Part shown: one piece after another, positions 46,601 to 56,644 of the stretch | How the letters are laid out: every line of letters begins with the position of its first letter | Position numbering within the stretch: position 1 is the first letter of the stretch | Assembly: GCF_000209165.1 (NCBI RefSeq) | Contig: NC_009042.1 | Span: 1,488,001 to 1,552,000, forward strand | Direction of reading: 5' to 3' | Length of the DNA stretch: 64,000 bases | Origin: Scheffersomyces stipitis CBS 6054 | Lineage: Eukaryota; Ascomycota; Pichiomycetes; Serinales; Debaryomycetaceae | Program-made: the position numbers and the translations under genes | The notes under the pieces: model-generated | Told to the model about the DNA's origin: nothing | The model's database searches: none | What the model saw: the letters and a program-made list of their open reading frames with translations, nothing else

Positions 46601-48348
46601 ACCCAGTTAACGTTGCCATTTTCTTGTTTACTGCGTTCTTGTGTTTGTCTATTAATGTTGCTTCTAACGTCTGGTTAAAACACTGGTCTGAAGTGAACAC
46701 TAAGTACGGATACAACCCCAACGTTGGTAAGTACTTAGGTATCTACTTTTTGTTGGGTATTGGATTTTCTGTATCTTCCTTGATTCAAAACTCGTTCTTA
46801 TGGATCTTCTGTACCATTCAAGGATCTAAGAAGTTACACAATCAGATGGCTGTTAGCGTCTTGAGAGCTCCAATGTCGTTCTTTGAGACTACACCAATTG
46901 GTAGAATCTTGAACAGATTCTCCAATGATGTTTACAAGGTCGACGAAATCTTGGGCAGAGTGTTCAGTATGTTCTTCAGCAACTCGATTAAGGTTCTTCT
47001 CACTATCGTAGTTATCATTTTCTCCACCTGGCAGTTCGTTTTCCTTGTATTACCTCTTGGTATTTTGTACGTTTACTACCAACAGTATTACTTGAGAACT
47101 TCCAGAGAATTGAGAAGATTGGACTCTGTTTCAAGATCGCCAATCTTTGCCAACTTCCAGGAATCGTTAACTGGTGTATCTATCATTAGAGCATATGGTC
47201 AAGAAGAAAGATTCAAGTTCTTGAACGAGAACAGGGTTGATAAGAATATGAGTGCTTACCATCCTGCTATCAATGCTAACAGATGGTTGGCAGTCAGATT
47301 GGAATTCTTGGGATCAGTTATCATTTTGGGTGCTGCTGGTTTGTCGATTTTGACGTTGAAATCTGGACGTTTGACTGCTGGTTTAGTTGGTTTGTCTGTT
47401 TCTTACGCTCTTCAAATTACCCAGTCATTAAACTGGATTGTTAGAATGACTGTTGAAGTCGAAACCAATATTGTGTCTGTTGAAAGAATTATGGAATACT
47501 CGAGATTAACTCCAGAAGCTCCAGAGATTATCGAGGACCACAGACCTGCTGCCAACTGGCCAACCCAGGGTGAAATCAAATTCGAAAATTTCTCTGCCAA
47601 ATACAGACCGGAATTAGATTTGGTGTTGAAGAATATTAATTTGCATATCAAGCCAAGAGAAAAGGTTGGTATTGTAGGTAGAACTGGTGCCGGTAAGTCT
47701 TCAATCACTTTGTCATTGTTCAGAATCATTGAAGCATTTACAGGTGATATCGATATTGATTCTGTCAATACCGGGTCTATTGGTTTGGCTGACTTGAGAC
47801 ACAAATTATCCATCATTCCACAAGATTCGCAAGTCTTCGAAGGAACCATCAAGTCCAACTTGGATCCTACCAATGAATACAACGATGAACAGATTTGGAA
47901 AGCTCTTGAATTATCTCATTTGAAAGATCACGTCTTGAAGATGTATGAACAGAGAGATAAGGATCAAGAATTAGAATCTGCATTGGATGTAAAGTTGAGT
48001 GAAGGTGGTGCCAATTTGTCTATTGGACAGAAGCAGTTGATGTGCTTAGGCAGAGTTCTTTTGAAGATGAGTGCTTCAAACATTTTGGTTTTAGATGAAG
48101 CTACTGCTGCTGTCGATGTAGAGACTGACCAGATTCTTCAACAAACTATCAGATCTGAGTTCAAGGACAAAACAATTATTACCATTGCTCATAGATTAAA
48201 CACTATCTTGGACTCTGACAGAATTATTGTGTTGGAGAAAGGTGAAGTAGCTGAATTTGATACCCCAGCTAACTTATTGAAGAAGAAGGATTCTTTATTC
48301 TACTCCTTGTGTAAACAGGGTGGTTTTGTCGAAGACAACGATGAGTAG
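43699..48348 (+). CDS. YCF1: Vacuolar ABC transporter of glutathione conjugates (MRP/ABCC type)
   Basis: Pumps glutathione S-conjugates, including GS-metal complexes (Cd, As, Hg), into the vacuole. 1,549 aa from the ATG at 43699. ABCC layout: an N-terminal five-helix domain (about 60-260), TMD1, NBD1, a linker, TMD2, NBD2. NBD1 has Walker A GKVGSGKSS (681-689), signature LSGGQ (771-775) and Walker B YLLDDP (D795/D796). NBD2 has Walker A GRTGAGKSS (1327-1335), signature LSIGQ (1440-1444) and LVLDEATAAVD. The linker is acidic and contains SLRRASDAS (915-923), matching the regulatory phosphosites S908/T911 of yeast Ycf1. NBD1 keeps the degenerate Asp after Walker B, as usual in this family. Only four CTG codons occur in frame. 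Confidence 0.95.
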   Translation: MEQLDLLSVDASHAPNGWSLLSNLPMVYGNFVEMGKSGHHKGVHNGTSSAKNDSWLLCNTQSDGWGPLSSEYNDITPCFLQGVLFGLSAILMIAVGLYQVYSLRKRKISVSNRKSWSFYTKLLLVVFQLVLQVALVGLYGDVGIIKTSLVLNAIATVVAFAIHYIEQYKLTIPNGVLLFYWLFQIILNLGRIVNSHLRNESHTQFAVVVILSTVNSLFILVIEVVFTMQPLTSYTKLIRESPYDTANVFSRITFDWMGALMKRGYEKFLTERDLPPLPVELKASATSNRFGNFWEGQSKPSLFLAIAKAFGAEFMLGGVFKGLQDALAFVQPQLLRLLIKFVNDYSESQKAGSPIPLTKGLLIAVSMFVVSVVQTACLHQYFQRAFDTGMKIKSSLTSVIYNKALVLSNETKQESSTGDIVNLMSVDVQRLQDLVQNLQIIWSGPFQIFLCLYSLHGLIGNSMWAGVAIMVVMIPLNAVIARIQKSLQKTQMKNKDERSRLINEILNNIKSLKLYGWEQPYLQRLNHVRNEKELKNLKKMGIFSAFSNFTWTLAPFLVSCSTFAVFVLTEKNRSLSTDLVFPALSLFNLLSFPLAVVPMVITNIVEAQVAVSRLTKFLTGTELQEDAVIKAPRVSKIGETAVSISNGTFLWSKAKGDLNYKVALSNINLSAKKGHLDCIVGKVGSGKSSIIQAVLGDLYKLDGEVRIHGKTAYVSQVPWIMNGTVRDNILFGHKYDAEFYQHVLKACALTVDLSILPKGDSTEVGEKGISLSGGQKARLSLARAVYARADVYLLDDPLSAVDEHVGKHLTDHVLGPNGLLKTKCKILATNSIKVLSIADNIHLVSDGRVVEQGTYDDIFKQENSKIRQLIEEFGKKKDSGTSTPTKEIKDEEDEEPKDNVDLANLDSDSDYEVGSLRRASDASLLAEDEVGLSDQEEDEDEESKARKEHLEQGQVKWEVYKEYANACNPVNVAIFLFTAFLCLSINVASNVWLKHWSEVNTKYGYNPNVGKYLGIYFLLGIGFSVSSLIQNSFLWIFCTIQGSKKLHNQMAVSVLRAPMSFFETTPIGRILNRFSNDVYKVDEILGRVFSMFFSNSIKVLLTIVVIIFSTWQFVFLVLPLGILYVYYQQYYLRTSRELRRLDSVSRSPIFANFQESLTGVSIIRAYGQEERFKFLNENRVDKNMSAYHPAINANRWLAVRLEFLGSVIILGAAGLSILTLKSGRLTAGLVGLSVSYALQITQSLNWIVRMTVEVETNIVSVERIMEYSRLTPEAPEIIEDHRPAANWPTQGEIKFENFSAKYRPELDLVLKNINLHIKPREKVGIVGRTGAGKSSITLSLFRIIEAFTGDIDIDSVNTGSIGLADLRHKLSIIPQDSQVFEGTIKSNLDPTNEYNDEQIWKALELSHLKDHVLKMYEQRDKDQELESALDVKLSEGGANLSIGQKQLMCLGRVLLKMSASNILVLDEATAAVDVETDQILQQTIRSEFKDKTIITIAHRLNTILDSDRIIVLEKGEVAEFDTPANLLKKKDSLFYSLCKQGGFVEDNDE

Positions 48349-48438
48349 TCGACTTATCAGTATAGACCTGTACATTTTAGTAACTCTAATACAAAAAAAA
48401 TTTCTATCATTATGTTAATTGACAAGTATTTTAGATAT

Positions 48439-49776
48439 CTAATGTTCACTTCTCTTACGTAAAGTGTTTATATAGTACAAGGGGTAGAATTCGCGTCTCT
48501 TTTCGACATCACACTCATTGGCCAGAGTGATAGTTTGGATAATGTCGGTATGGCTTTGAACTTCGAAGACATCTTCGTCACCAAGAGTGTAAAACTCCAA
48601 AAGACTGTCTGACGTTTCTCTATCAACAGCAGCAATGATTGAAGAGTTCTCGCTGATCAAGCAGATATCTATTATAGGAAAATCGGTGGTCAATGTCTGT
48701 TTATGAGTGACTGTATTGTCGGCTTTGAGTTCAAAAGTCAAGAGACACTTGGTATTCTCAGCCAAAACTACGATGTACTTCTTTTGGGATTTCTTTGAAA
48801 CAAAGGTTAAAATCTTCGCAATTGAGATTTCTTTCTGAGATTCATCAGTCAAGAATCTTTCTGGAGGTAAATGGAATTCTTCCAAGAAAGGCAATAACAA
48901 ATCTCTCAATTCGATCTTGCTCAACAACTGGTTGTCATACCACTTCCATAAACAGAGGTAATCGTCACCACCTCCACTCACAAGTAAAGAAGAGTCAAAT
49001 TCGGGTATATGCAAATTAGAAACAAACTCATGATGACCAAATAACCAGTTCTTAATCACATATGACTTGGGATAGTTCGAAACTCTAATATGTTCATCTC
49101 TGTCACCTGTCAAGATGAACTTCTTGTCGTTGTAGGTGGCTACCAACACATCGCTCAACATCGAGACATGGCCCAAAATAGGACTTAACTCTTTCTCGTC
49201 TACTGGAGCCTCGTTGTCGATTCCAATGGAGTAAACATCACCAAACTTATCGGCTACGATAAGAGTTTCTTGGTCTGAAGAAACAGCACAAGGTCTCTTT
49301 TGAAACACTTGTCTCTTGATTAAAGTCAAGCAGTTCCCTTCAGAGCTCAAGTCTACCTTGAAAATGATAGCAGCCTTGTCGCTGTCAGTGGTTCCCATCA
49401 AATGTTTTTCGTCTTCTGACAATGCCAATGAACGTATATAGTTGTAGATAGGTGGAGCTCCTGGACCTGGCACTGGGATCTTAGGAATTTTGATCGGCTT
49501 GGAGTCATTACCCTTAGACTTCTTTTCTGCTGGTTCGGCAGATTCGTTTTTAATTTCATTATTTTCGCTTTCTTCTGTCTGCTTATTTTGCTCTTGTAAA
49601 ACTTTTATCTTTTCTTCCTGTTGTTTCTTCAATGGAGTGAACATGTCTACAGTATCAATCCAGGATCCAACAACTTTCCCATCGCTGAGGCGAAAAACCT
49701 GCAAGTGGTTCTTGACGGAGGCAAATAAATGCGTGCCTGCTTTGTTAACCAATACAATCTGGAACGGATGCTTCAT
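48439..49776 (-). CDS. TRM82: tRNA (guanine-N7)-methyltransferase non-catalytic subunit
   Basis: WD-repeat partner of Trm8; the heterodimer makes m7G46 in tRNA, protecting tRNAs from rapid decay. 445 aa; yeast Trm82 is 444. N-terminal beta-propeller start ([20 protein letters not shown]), then a Lys/Glu-rich insertion (about 50-105), followed by family blocks [79 protein letters not shown] and [16 protein letters not shown]. The RDEHIRVS block contacts Trm8 in the yeast complex. The first ATG fits. A GTCACGTGA motif sits about 105 bp upstream. Confidence 0.93.
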   Translation of the reverse strand: MKHPFQIVLVNKAGTHLFASVKNHLQVFRLSDGKVVGSWIDTVDMFTPLKKQQEEKIKVLQEQNKQTEESENNEIKNESAEPAEKKSKGNDSKPIKIPKIPVPGPGAPPIYNYIRSLALSEDEKHLMGTTDSDKAAIIFKVDLSSEGNCLTLIKRQVFQKRPCAVSSDQETLIVADKFGDVYSIGIDNEAPVDEKELSPILGHVSMLSDVLVATYNDKKFILTGDRDEHIRVSNYPKSYVIKNWLFGHHEFVSNLHIPEFDSSLLVSGGGDDYLCLWKWYDNQLLSKIELRDLLLPFLEEFHLPPERFLTDESQKEISIAKILTFVSKKSQKKYIVVLAENTKCLLTFELKADNTVTHKQTLTTDFPIIDICLISENSSIIAAVDRETSDSLLEFYTLGDEDVFEVQSHTDIIQTITLANECDVEKRREFYPLYYINTLRKRSEH

Positions 49777-49880
49777 GCTGTAAGGCTTTTTAGTACCTAA
49801 AATTGTTAATTGATGGTATATTCAATGAAGTATGTATCACTGCAAGAAGACAAACTGAAAAATTCGGACTAGTAGATGAG

Positions 49881-49889
49881 GTCACGTGA
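49881..49889. promoter_or_regulatory. Cbf1-type E-box GTCACGTGA
   Basis: GTCACGTGA matches the Cbf1 consensus RTCACRTGA. It lies 105 bp upstream of TRM82 and 140 bp from the 3' end of AVL9, so TRM82 is the likely target. Factor binding is inferred. Confidence 0.35.
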
Positions 49890-50029
49890 AGGAATTTTTC
49901 GAGAAGTTGCAGCTCTTCTGCATATTTTGCAACTAGATTATTCTACTAGACTACTATATTGAAGTTCGAGAGGAACCATCCTTTTCAACTTTAATGTATA
50001 TTATTCGCTATGGCATTCCCTATTGTCAA

Positions 50030-52210
50030 TTACCCCTTCTTGAAGCCCCAGCCCGAAGTCCAGCCTGCCTTAGCAGGATGAGGTTTAGTTTCCTCCGCAG
50101 ACTTGTCACTGCTAATGATCTTTTCATCAGCAATGAACTTCTGAGGTCTAGGGTCATTGGCCGTGTGGGTTGTTGATTGCTGGTCAGTCGAGCCTTTAAG
50201 CTTGAAGCTGAAAAAATTGGACAAGTTGTATGAAGCGTGAGTTTCTGGAAACTCCACAGCCAAATGTTTGGGATCCATGAAGTTGAAAATAAACTCATCT
50301 GCCATGGCATTCCATATTCTATAGTTGTAAGATAAACGCCACTTATCAACAAACTTAATGTTGAACAAGCTCAAGTTACCGAAGTTTACGTCACCGGTGC
50401 CAAACCCAGGTGGTGCCTGCGAGAACTTGTCTACATACTGGGCATACCTGGTGGTAGATATGAGAGAGTTCAAGTAGTCTTCGAACTGGTATCTTATGTA
50501 ATCGTCATTTCCCAAGAATTCGTCATCTCGTTCGTTCTCTATGTTGTTTATCAAATGGTTGATGAACTTTTTGTCAGCATGACTCAAGCCTAGTTCGTCT
50601 TGCTTTCCACTGGGGAAGGATATTTCGCATGTGTCTAAGTTAATCAAGAGATCGATATTGTATTTCTCAGCTTGGTTGACAAACAAAAGGTTGCTACAAC
50701 CAACCATAAAACTTTCGACTGTCAATTCATCCAATTGCTGTAATGGAAGATATGGATTCCAGAATGCGTTTTTAGTATTGAAAATTTGCAATGGCAAGCC
50801 AAAAAATCTAAGCATTGATCTACGATTCGTGGTGTTAAGAGAGTTCGGTTTTGCCAATGGTCCGTTAGTTTCCACGTAGTCTATTAAGGGACACCCAGAG
50901 TTGTCTAGATTGTTGATTAAGTTTGGGATCAAGCTGATGAGGTTGTTTTGAAATTGAGTCAACATCTCAAGGCTGCTGTTGGAAAAAATCAAAATCTTCT
51001 TGTCAAGCAACAAGCTTTTGAAGATGGTTAAGAAGTTGGCTTTGAACTTGAGAATGGTGTTCTTCAAGTTCAAGTTGACGAAATTCTCTTCTTCTTTGGC
51101 TATAGATTTCTGTTGTTCGCTGAATTCATAGGTAAATTTAGTGTTTTCCTCCAACTCGTTGTCGATTAGCTTGAAAGTGTTGTTGAGGTTGTCAAAGAGA
51201 TTCTCCAACAACTCGACATTGTTGAAATTGTCCTGCTGGAAATAGCTCTTGGTGATTATGGACAATTTCTCCCTGATCTTAGTGAAGATGGGTTGCTTTC
51301 TGACTATAATCACTATAGCTTTCTGCACTATAGAGCGAGTTATATCCTTATTTCTATCTCTTTCTTCTTGTGACAAATCGCTAGTTTTCACTTGTCTAAC
51401 ACAGGAACAGCCGAAAAGTGTTCGTAAATGACGTGGATCACCTTGGTAATCATTGAGGTCCAGCATGTTATCTATGGATTCTGAGTTCTGGAAGTCATAC
51501 ACAAGGTTGAAGTTGGAGAAAGTCTCTTCGAACAAGTGAGATCCATCTGGTAAAGCTTGGAACGACAAGTTCTTGAAGAGCAGCTGAGTGTACTCCGGAT
51601 GGTAGTTGGATTTCCACCATTGGATTTCTGGGCCCCTCAGGTGGTGAAAATCCACTACACAGATGGCAAAGATCATATCGTCTACTTGTCTTCCGGAAGC
51701 AGCTACGACAGTGGAGGACGAAAACGTATTCTTCAACGGTGAAACAGCTATCGGGAGATTCTTAATTTGAATTGAAGATCTTTTTGTCTGAGACAGTGAC
51801 GAAGTTGGTGTGTTTTCAGCAATAGAAGCTGTGGCAGAAACTGTAGTAGAAGCTGCGCCGGAGGTAGAACCAGAGCCAGAACCTATTGATTCGCTCAGGA
51901 TCGGATCCAAGTCGTCTGGCTTCATAGCCAAGTTGTGAGAACTAAGACGATGACTATCCTTGCGGTAATTGACTGTGCTGGCACTTCCTAAGCGCATTGG
52001 ACGGAGTTGAACTTCTTCACTCGAATTGCGAGAGTGCTGATGTGAAGTAGAAGCTGTGGAAGAGGCACGCAGATGAGCTGAGGATGTCGCGGAAGTGGAC
52101 GACTTTCGTGTCTCCTGTCTCTTGGCTAGTCTGATGGGTCGGATTCCCATATCGTCGGGAACAGCATGCTGTTCTTCATTCCAGGGACTTTCTTCAGAAT
52201 CGTTGCTCAT
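50030..52210 (-). CDS. AVL9: AVL9 (DENN-like) late secretory protein
   Basis: Homologue of yeast Avl9, a conserved Avl9/DENN-related protein needed for exocytic transport from the Golgi. 726 aa. The N-terminal about 170 residues are Ser/Thr-rich and probably disordered. The Avl9/DENN region begins at about 176 with DDMIFAICVVDFHHLRGPEI and continues with LSFQALPDGSHLFEETFSNF, LFGCSCVRQVKTSDL, VQKAIVIIVRKQPIF, LLDKKILIFSNSS and ESFMVGCSNLLF. The C-terminal block is FVDKWRLSYNYRIWN, with a Lys-rich end. The first ATG is used. Confidence 0.9.
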   Translation of the reverse strand: MSNDSEESPWNEEQHAVPDDMGIRPIRLAKRQETRKSSTSATSSAHLRASSTASTSHQHSRNSSEEVQLRPMRLGSASTVNYRKDSHRLSSHNLAMKPDDLDPILSESIGSGSGSTSGAASTTVSATASIAENTPTSSLSQTKRSSIQIKNLPIAVSPLKNTFSSSTVVAASGRQVDDMIFAICVVDFHHLRGPEIQWWKSNYHPEYTQLLFKNLSFQALPDGSHLFEETFSNFNLVYDFQNSESIDNMLDLNDYQGDPRHLRTLFGCSCVRQVKTSDLSQEERDRNKDITRSIVQKAIVIIVRKQPIFTKIREKLSIITKSYFQQDNFNNVELLENLFDNLNNTFKLIDNELEENTKFTYEFSEQQKSIAKEEENFVNLNLKNTILKFKANFLTIFKSLLLDKKILIFSNSSLEMLTQFQNNLISLIPNLINNLDNSGCPLIDYVETNGPLAKPNSLNTTNRRSMLRFFGLPLQIFNTKNAFWNPYLPLQQLDELTVESFMVGCSNLLFVNQAEKYNIDLLINLDTCEISFPSGKQDELGLSHADKKFINHLINNIENERDDEFLGNDDYIRYQFEDYLNSLISTTRYAQYVDKFSQAPPGFGTGDVNFGNLSLFNIKFVDKWRLSYNYRIWNAMADEFIFNFMDPKHLAVEFPETHASYNLSNFFSFKLKGSTDQQSTTHTANDPRPQKFIADEKIISSDKSAEETKPHPAKAGWTSGWGFKKG

Positions 52211-52997
52211 TGTGATATTGACGACTTGGAAATTTTACGAAATGAACGTGAATTGGACGATTTATGGAAATCTCTAGAAAGGTTTCGTTGTAATTGTATT
52301 TGATTCTGCGGTGTTATGTTCTATTATGTAAAGCGCCTGCTCTAATTTATGCCGATTATACTTGCTGGAAGGATGTGAAGGATGGTTCTGATTCGATATG
52401 AACTAAATATGAGTTTAACTCTGAAACAAGTGCAATTCGAAAACTGGCACCTCCTTATCTGTTTGATTCTTTTCTACCCTTCTAGACCGCTATTTCGTCT
52501 CGGTATCGTCCCCAGTGATGCTCCAGAGCTCGTTTGACAAAACAAAGATGACTGCGATACCACTTGTGCTGTTCGTGTATACAATCGCCCACTTTAAAAA
52601 CAGGTTGCAAAGGTGGAGTGCAGGAGTTGCAATTGAAAAATTGACAGACTACGGCGAGGAAGAATGGGAGACAGACAGCGATTTGTGACTAGAAGTTGGT
52701 GAATTGGTGAATTGGAAGATTGGGGAGTTTTATAGCCTTGGTGAGATGTTTTGAGAATGGAAATTCGGTGAAGTTTGTGTTTGGCTAGAGATGCTCCGCA
52801 AGTATTGGCTGACTGTGAAACAAATGGAAGACAAGTGAGAAAACACACATTCAATACTGAGGCTAAATCAATTGTCAATACGAAAGAAAGTCCCAACTAC
52901 AAACTGGTACCATCTCGCTCATCATATATTGAATACATTTCCTCTATTCCGGTACTACTTTCGTTGTGTCTTATGTCCAAATTGTGGGTTCAAAATT

Positions 52998-53006
52998 ATC
53001 ACGTGA
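52998..53006. promoter_or_regulatory. Cbf1-type E-box ATCACGTGA
   Basis: A full match to RTCACRTGA, 135 bp before the PMP20 ATG and about 48 bp before its TATA-like element, a usual activator position. Factor binding is inferred. Confidence 0.35.
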
Positions 53007-53053
53007 ACGCAACCAAAATCGCAGCTACATTGGTAAACTTCTCCAGATTCCGA

Positions 53054-53060
53054 TATAAAA
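53054..53060 (+). promoter_or_regulatory. TATA-like element TATAAAA
   Basis: TATAAAA 81 bp before the PMP20 ATG, a good yeast TATA position. Confidence 0.4.
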
Positions 53061-53141
53061 TGAGGTTTTCCAGCAAATTCACAATTGCCATTTTTCTAAT
53101 TATCTCTGCTATTCTCTGCTACTCAATCTCTAATTTCGATC

Positions 53142-53726
53142 ATGTCCTTACAAGTCGGCGACAAGTTCCCTTCCAACATTGAGTTCCAACACATCCCCAT
53201 CAATGTTTCCGAGGTTGAAAACAACAACGTCTTGAAATGTGAAATTCCAACCTTGTTGAAGTTGGATAAGGTGTTTGAAAAACTCGCTGACACCGAAACC
53301 CCAAATGTTCTTATTGTGGCTGTCCCAGGTGCTTTCACGCCAACATGTACGGAGAATCACATCCCTCCATATTTGGAGCACTTGTCTGATTTAAAGGCCG
53401 AAAAGCATATTGGTGCTGTGATCATTATTGCTACCAACGATGCTTTTGTGCTCAATGCCTGGGGAAAATTGTTGATCAAGGACGCCATCAAAAATGTCGC
53501 TCTGATCAAGGAAGCAAATGGACCTTCTGTGTACTTTGCTAGTGACGTCAATGGCTCTTTCTCCAAGTCTTTTGACTTGGCCAGCGACAAGGGCACTGGA
53601 ATCAGAACTTCCAGATACGCTACTGTGATCGATTCTAAGGACAAGACTGTGAAGTACTTTGGTGTTGAAGTTGAGCGTGGTGTCAAGTTCAGCGGTCTTG
53701 ATGCTGTGTTGGGTGCCAAGTTGTAG
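53142..53726 (+). CDS. PMP20: Peroxiredoxin of the PMP20/AHP1 (Prx5) family with PTS1
   Basis: Thiol peroxidase of the Prx5-like family that reduces hydrogen and alkyl hydroperoxides. 194 aa. The peroxidatic motif PGAFTPTCTENHIP contains C69; P62, T66 and T68 complete the active-site set. A second cysteine, C33 (VLKCEIP), sits where the resolving Cys lies in yeast Ahp1. The protein ends in AKL, a type-1 peroxisomal targeting signal as in Candida boidinii Pmp20, so peroxisomal location is likely. AHP1 (cytosolic) is the alternative name. The first ATG starts the family N-terminus. Confidence 0.88.
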   Translation: MSLQVGDKFPSNIEFQHIPINVSEVENNNVLKCEIPTLLKLDKVFEKLADTETPNVLIVAVPGAFTPTCTENHIPPYLEHLSDLKAEKHIGAVIIIATNDAFVLNAWGKLLIKDAIKNVALIKEANGPSVYFASDVNGSFSKSFDLASDKGTGIRTSRYATVIDSKDKTVKYFGVEVERGVKFSGLDAVLGAKL

Positions 53727-54830
53727 GTATGTAACTCTTAGACATTAGAATATATTGCGATAATTGAAGTATTTTTGCGTTTGAACCCAATTAACATTTT
53801 CATTTCGAGCTAAAGGTGCAAAAAATAGAAGAAACTGTGCAGTGATTGACCTAAGAAGCAACAAAATACCAAAAGTAGTACAACAGAAGAAGCATAGATC
53901 AGGACACCGGAGTATTCGCATATCAAGTACTCAACTTGGTTGTCGGCCAGCAACAACACAAGACAAACCAAGCAGCATAGCCGAATTATCCATCAAAAAC
54001 CAGATATTGAGCTCCAATTTTCATGAAGTTTGCACCCATTCCGAGTTCCCCGCCAACACACTCTTGATGCCAACTTTCCAAAAAAGTGCCGATTGCCACG
54101 GCTTAGTTCGCTCCAGCAGTCTAAGCACATAATACAGTAAACACCGAGAAACGTGTAGGGCAATGGCACCAGATGACATCTTTACGCTTAGCTGGTAGTG
54201 TTACATGGGTGGAATTGTCGAATCAGGGGAGGTCTGTCTTACCAGAACTAAGGGGTTGTGTCGAGAGAGGTTCAGACTTTGTGGGATTTTACTACTACAG
54301 TTTTGCTAGCAGAGCAGCCTTTTATTAGCGATTATGGAACTTTTAAATTGGCAAGCATTTGGCCAATTGCAAGTTACAGTCACTGCCTTATTGGACAACT
54401 TTCAGTTTGTCCAGTTCTACAAATACTGGGAAAATCATAGAGATCAAGGAGTAGTATTACCATCGCCGGATGTAACCAACCTCTGTAATCAGGATAGGGA
54501 GTTCGAAATTGACAAATGCAAACGAAAAATCTGTACTCCAAAATGACGTAACATTCCTGTATTTCCCGATCGGGGCCACCCTTGAGAATCAGGAAACCTC
54601 TGCTACAGGAACTGGTCGTGTTCGCTCCAAAGTTCTGCAGGTAGATGCACACTCTCCTCTTCCGTCTGGACTAGATGGTTCCATACCCTTCTTTTACGGA
54701 CAGAGGACGGTTCGCGCACGCCTCTGCAAGATTTCCGGTGGAATGGACGTTGACTATATAAAGATGGGCAAATGACAAAATATTTGCCTGGCTATTTCAC
54801 GACTCAGCACTCCAATTGACAATCACAAAC
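53727..54830. other. Intergenic between PMP20 and CPR1
   Basis: 1.1 kb. Several unsupported small frames. The CPR1 promoter occupies the 3' part. Confidence 0.45.
54755..54763 (+). promoter_or_regulatory. TATA box TATATAAAG
   Basis: TATATAAAG lies 67 bp before the CPR1 ATG. This strong TATA sequence fits a highly expressed housekeeping gene. Confidence 0.55.
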
Positions 54831-55319
54831 ATGTCCAAGGTTTACTTCGATATCGCCGCAAACGGCCAAAAGTTAGGTAGAATCACCTTCAAGTTGTACA
54901 ACGACGTTGTCCCAAAGACCGCCGAAAACTTCCGTGCCTTGGCTACCGGTGAAAAGGGCTTTGGTTTCGCTGGCTCTGCTTTCCACAGAGTTATTCCTCA
55001 ATTCATGTTGCAGGGTGGTGACTTCACCAGAGGTAACGGTACCGGTGGTAAGTCCATCTACGGTGAGAAGTTTGCTGACGAAAACTTTGCCAAGAAGCAC
55101 GAAAGACCTGGTTTGCTTTCCATGGCCAACGCTGGTCCAAACACCAACGGTTCCCAATTCTTCATCACCACTGTTCCATGCCCATGGTTGGACGGTAAGC
55201 ACGTCGTCTTCGGTGAAGTTGTTGAAGGCTTCGACGTCGTCAAGCAGGTTGAAGGTTACGGTTCCAACTCTGGTGCCACTTCTGCCAGAATCACCATTGA
55301 AGCTTCTGGTGAATTGTAA
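54831..55319 (+). CDS. CPR1: Cyclophilin A, cytosolic peptidyl-prolyl isomerase
   Basis: Cyclosporin-binding peptidyl-prolyl cis-trans isomerase, 162 aa, the same length as yeast Cpr1. The catalytic and drug-binding residues are present: R53 in [15 protein letters not shown], then [17 protein letters not shown], the Trp in [14 protein letters not shown], and the final EASGEL. No signal peptide or organelle extension. The ATG at 54831 starts the family N-terminus (MSKVYFDI); five codons upstream come from a TTG. Codon use is strongly biased, with no CTG, as expected of an abundant protein. A long antisense frame is a shadow of this gene. Confidence 0.96.
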   Translation: MSKVYFDIAANGQKLGRITFKLYNDVVPKTAENFRALATGEKGFGFAGSAFHRVIPQFMLQGGDFTRGNGTGGKSIYGEKFADENFAKKHERPGLLSMANAGPNTNGSQFFITTVPCPWLDGKHVVFGEVVEGFDVVKQVEGYGSNSGATSARITIEASGEL

Positions 55320-56644
55320 ATGAGGAATTGAAAAATTTGTCCTAGGCAGGAATATCGGAAACTGTCTGATTGTGTACGTCAATTGGCGACTGTGAGAACT
55401 CAATGCTGTCAATTGGCTGTGTCCAATGGCATGTCGCGTGCATGTCGTGTTTCTGCCGTTCAATTTGGTTTATTAGTTAATTATAAAATGTACGCTGCAC
55501 AGACTCGATTGAATGGGGTCTGATCGGTATTGACTTTTCTGTTGGCGTAGATCTGTAGTCTGGAGCCCAGCGCGTGATGAGCGCCGTGACCAGCATCACG
55601 TGTGTATGCTGTGACTATATGCAGTTCTGTGGATGAGACCTGGGTTTGCTGCTCAGAGAAATTGTCCTGCATAATGCCCATTCAAAACCCATCAAATTGT
55701 TCAGGTGACAAATTACACCACATTCCAGAAAGAGTATCTGAATCCGTCTGTCTTGCGTAATCTTGTCTTGTGTCTCGTCTTTCTCAAAATGTCTGTTTGC
55801 TTGTCAATTCTCTATCAGAGAGATCTTCATCTGCAGGCTAAAGCAGTTTCACGCTCAGTATGTGTCTGTCCCACGTTTGTGGCATCCCACGTTTTTTTTC
55901 GACTGCCTAGATTAAATTATTGCGCAGAAGAATATGCACCAAATTCTCCTAGCTGGGCCACAATAACGAGGGAAGAAGTAACGATGGAAAACAAGGATTT
56001 CAGAGTGAAAATAAACACTTGCGGCATTTGACCAAGTAGGCGGCAGATTCAGAATCCACGGCAGTGGACGAGTCTCCTTTTCTGCGTCGGGTGGCACAGC
56101 AAAGCCCGGCTGGCTACGGTCCAACGACAACACTCTTGATAGCTCCGTAAGCCCCCCAAGAATAGCAACGAAGTCAAGCCTCCCAAAACAAATGGCAAAC
56201 GGCAAGATCGACGCACCCTGTGCTCATGTGCATGCTTTCCGCATCGTTAATAGCGAACTGGTTTCTGTGAAGGTGTTGTATTTCTAAATAAATCCTACCT
56301 GGAAAAAAAGCTATAGCCCGTGGACTCTCACAATTAGACTCATGGCGCAATATTAAATAGCGCTTATTTCCCGAAGTCGTTTTCACTTGTCTCGTTCATA
56401 CTTTTCTTTCTACCACCCTTATTCTTCCTACGACCTCCAGCTTGTCTTGTCTTCGAGGTGTCTCCCTACTGTTCTTCCTGCGGCGGCCTATCAGAGTGCC
56501 GGATCGTAATCCCCACTATCCAACAATCCAGAAATTCACATTTTCACCGCGATAGCGTTTCTATCTCTTATCGACTTGTAACATAGCAGACCGTATCGTA
56601 TCGTGTCAGACTTGTATCCTCATATCACAGAACATCACATCTCC
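55320..56644. other. Intergenic, promoter of the unknown membrane protein gene
   Basis: 1.3 kb. Small frames without support. An ATCACGTGT motif lies near 55595-55603. The frame of the next gene is open back to 56603 but only from a GTG codon. Confidence 0.4.

Larger units (their letters stand above)
52211..53141. other. Divergent promoter region, AVL9 and PMP20
   Basis: 931 bp without a gene. The PMP20 side carries the E-box and TATA-like element listed below. Confidence 0.45.

Noticed and set aside
49777..49800. TACTAAA plus TTACAG before TRM82 (minus strand), like a 3' splice site
   Set aside because: Non-consensus branch point, very short distance and no donor upstream.
54873..55463. 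196-codon frame antisense to CPR1
   Set aside because: A mirror of biased codons in CPR1; composition and lack of any motif mark it as a shadow.
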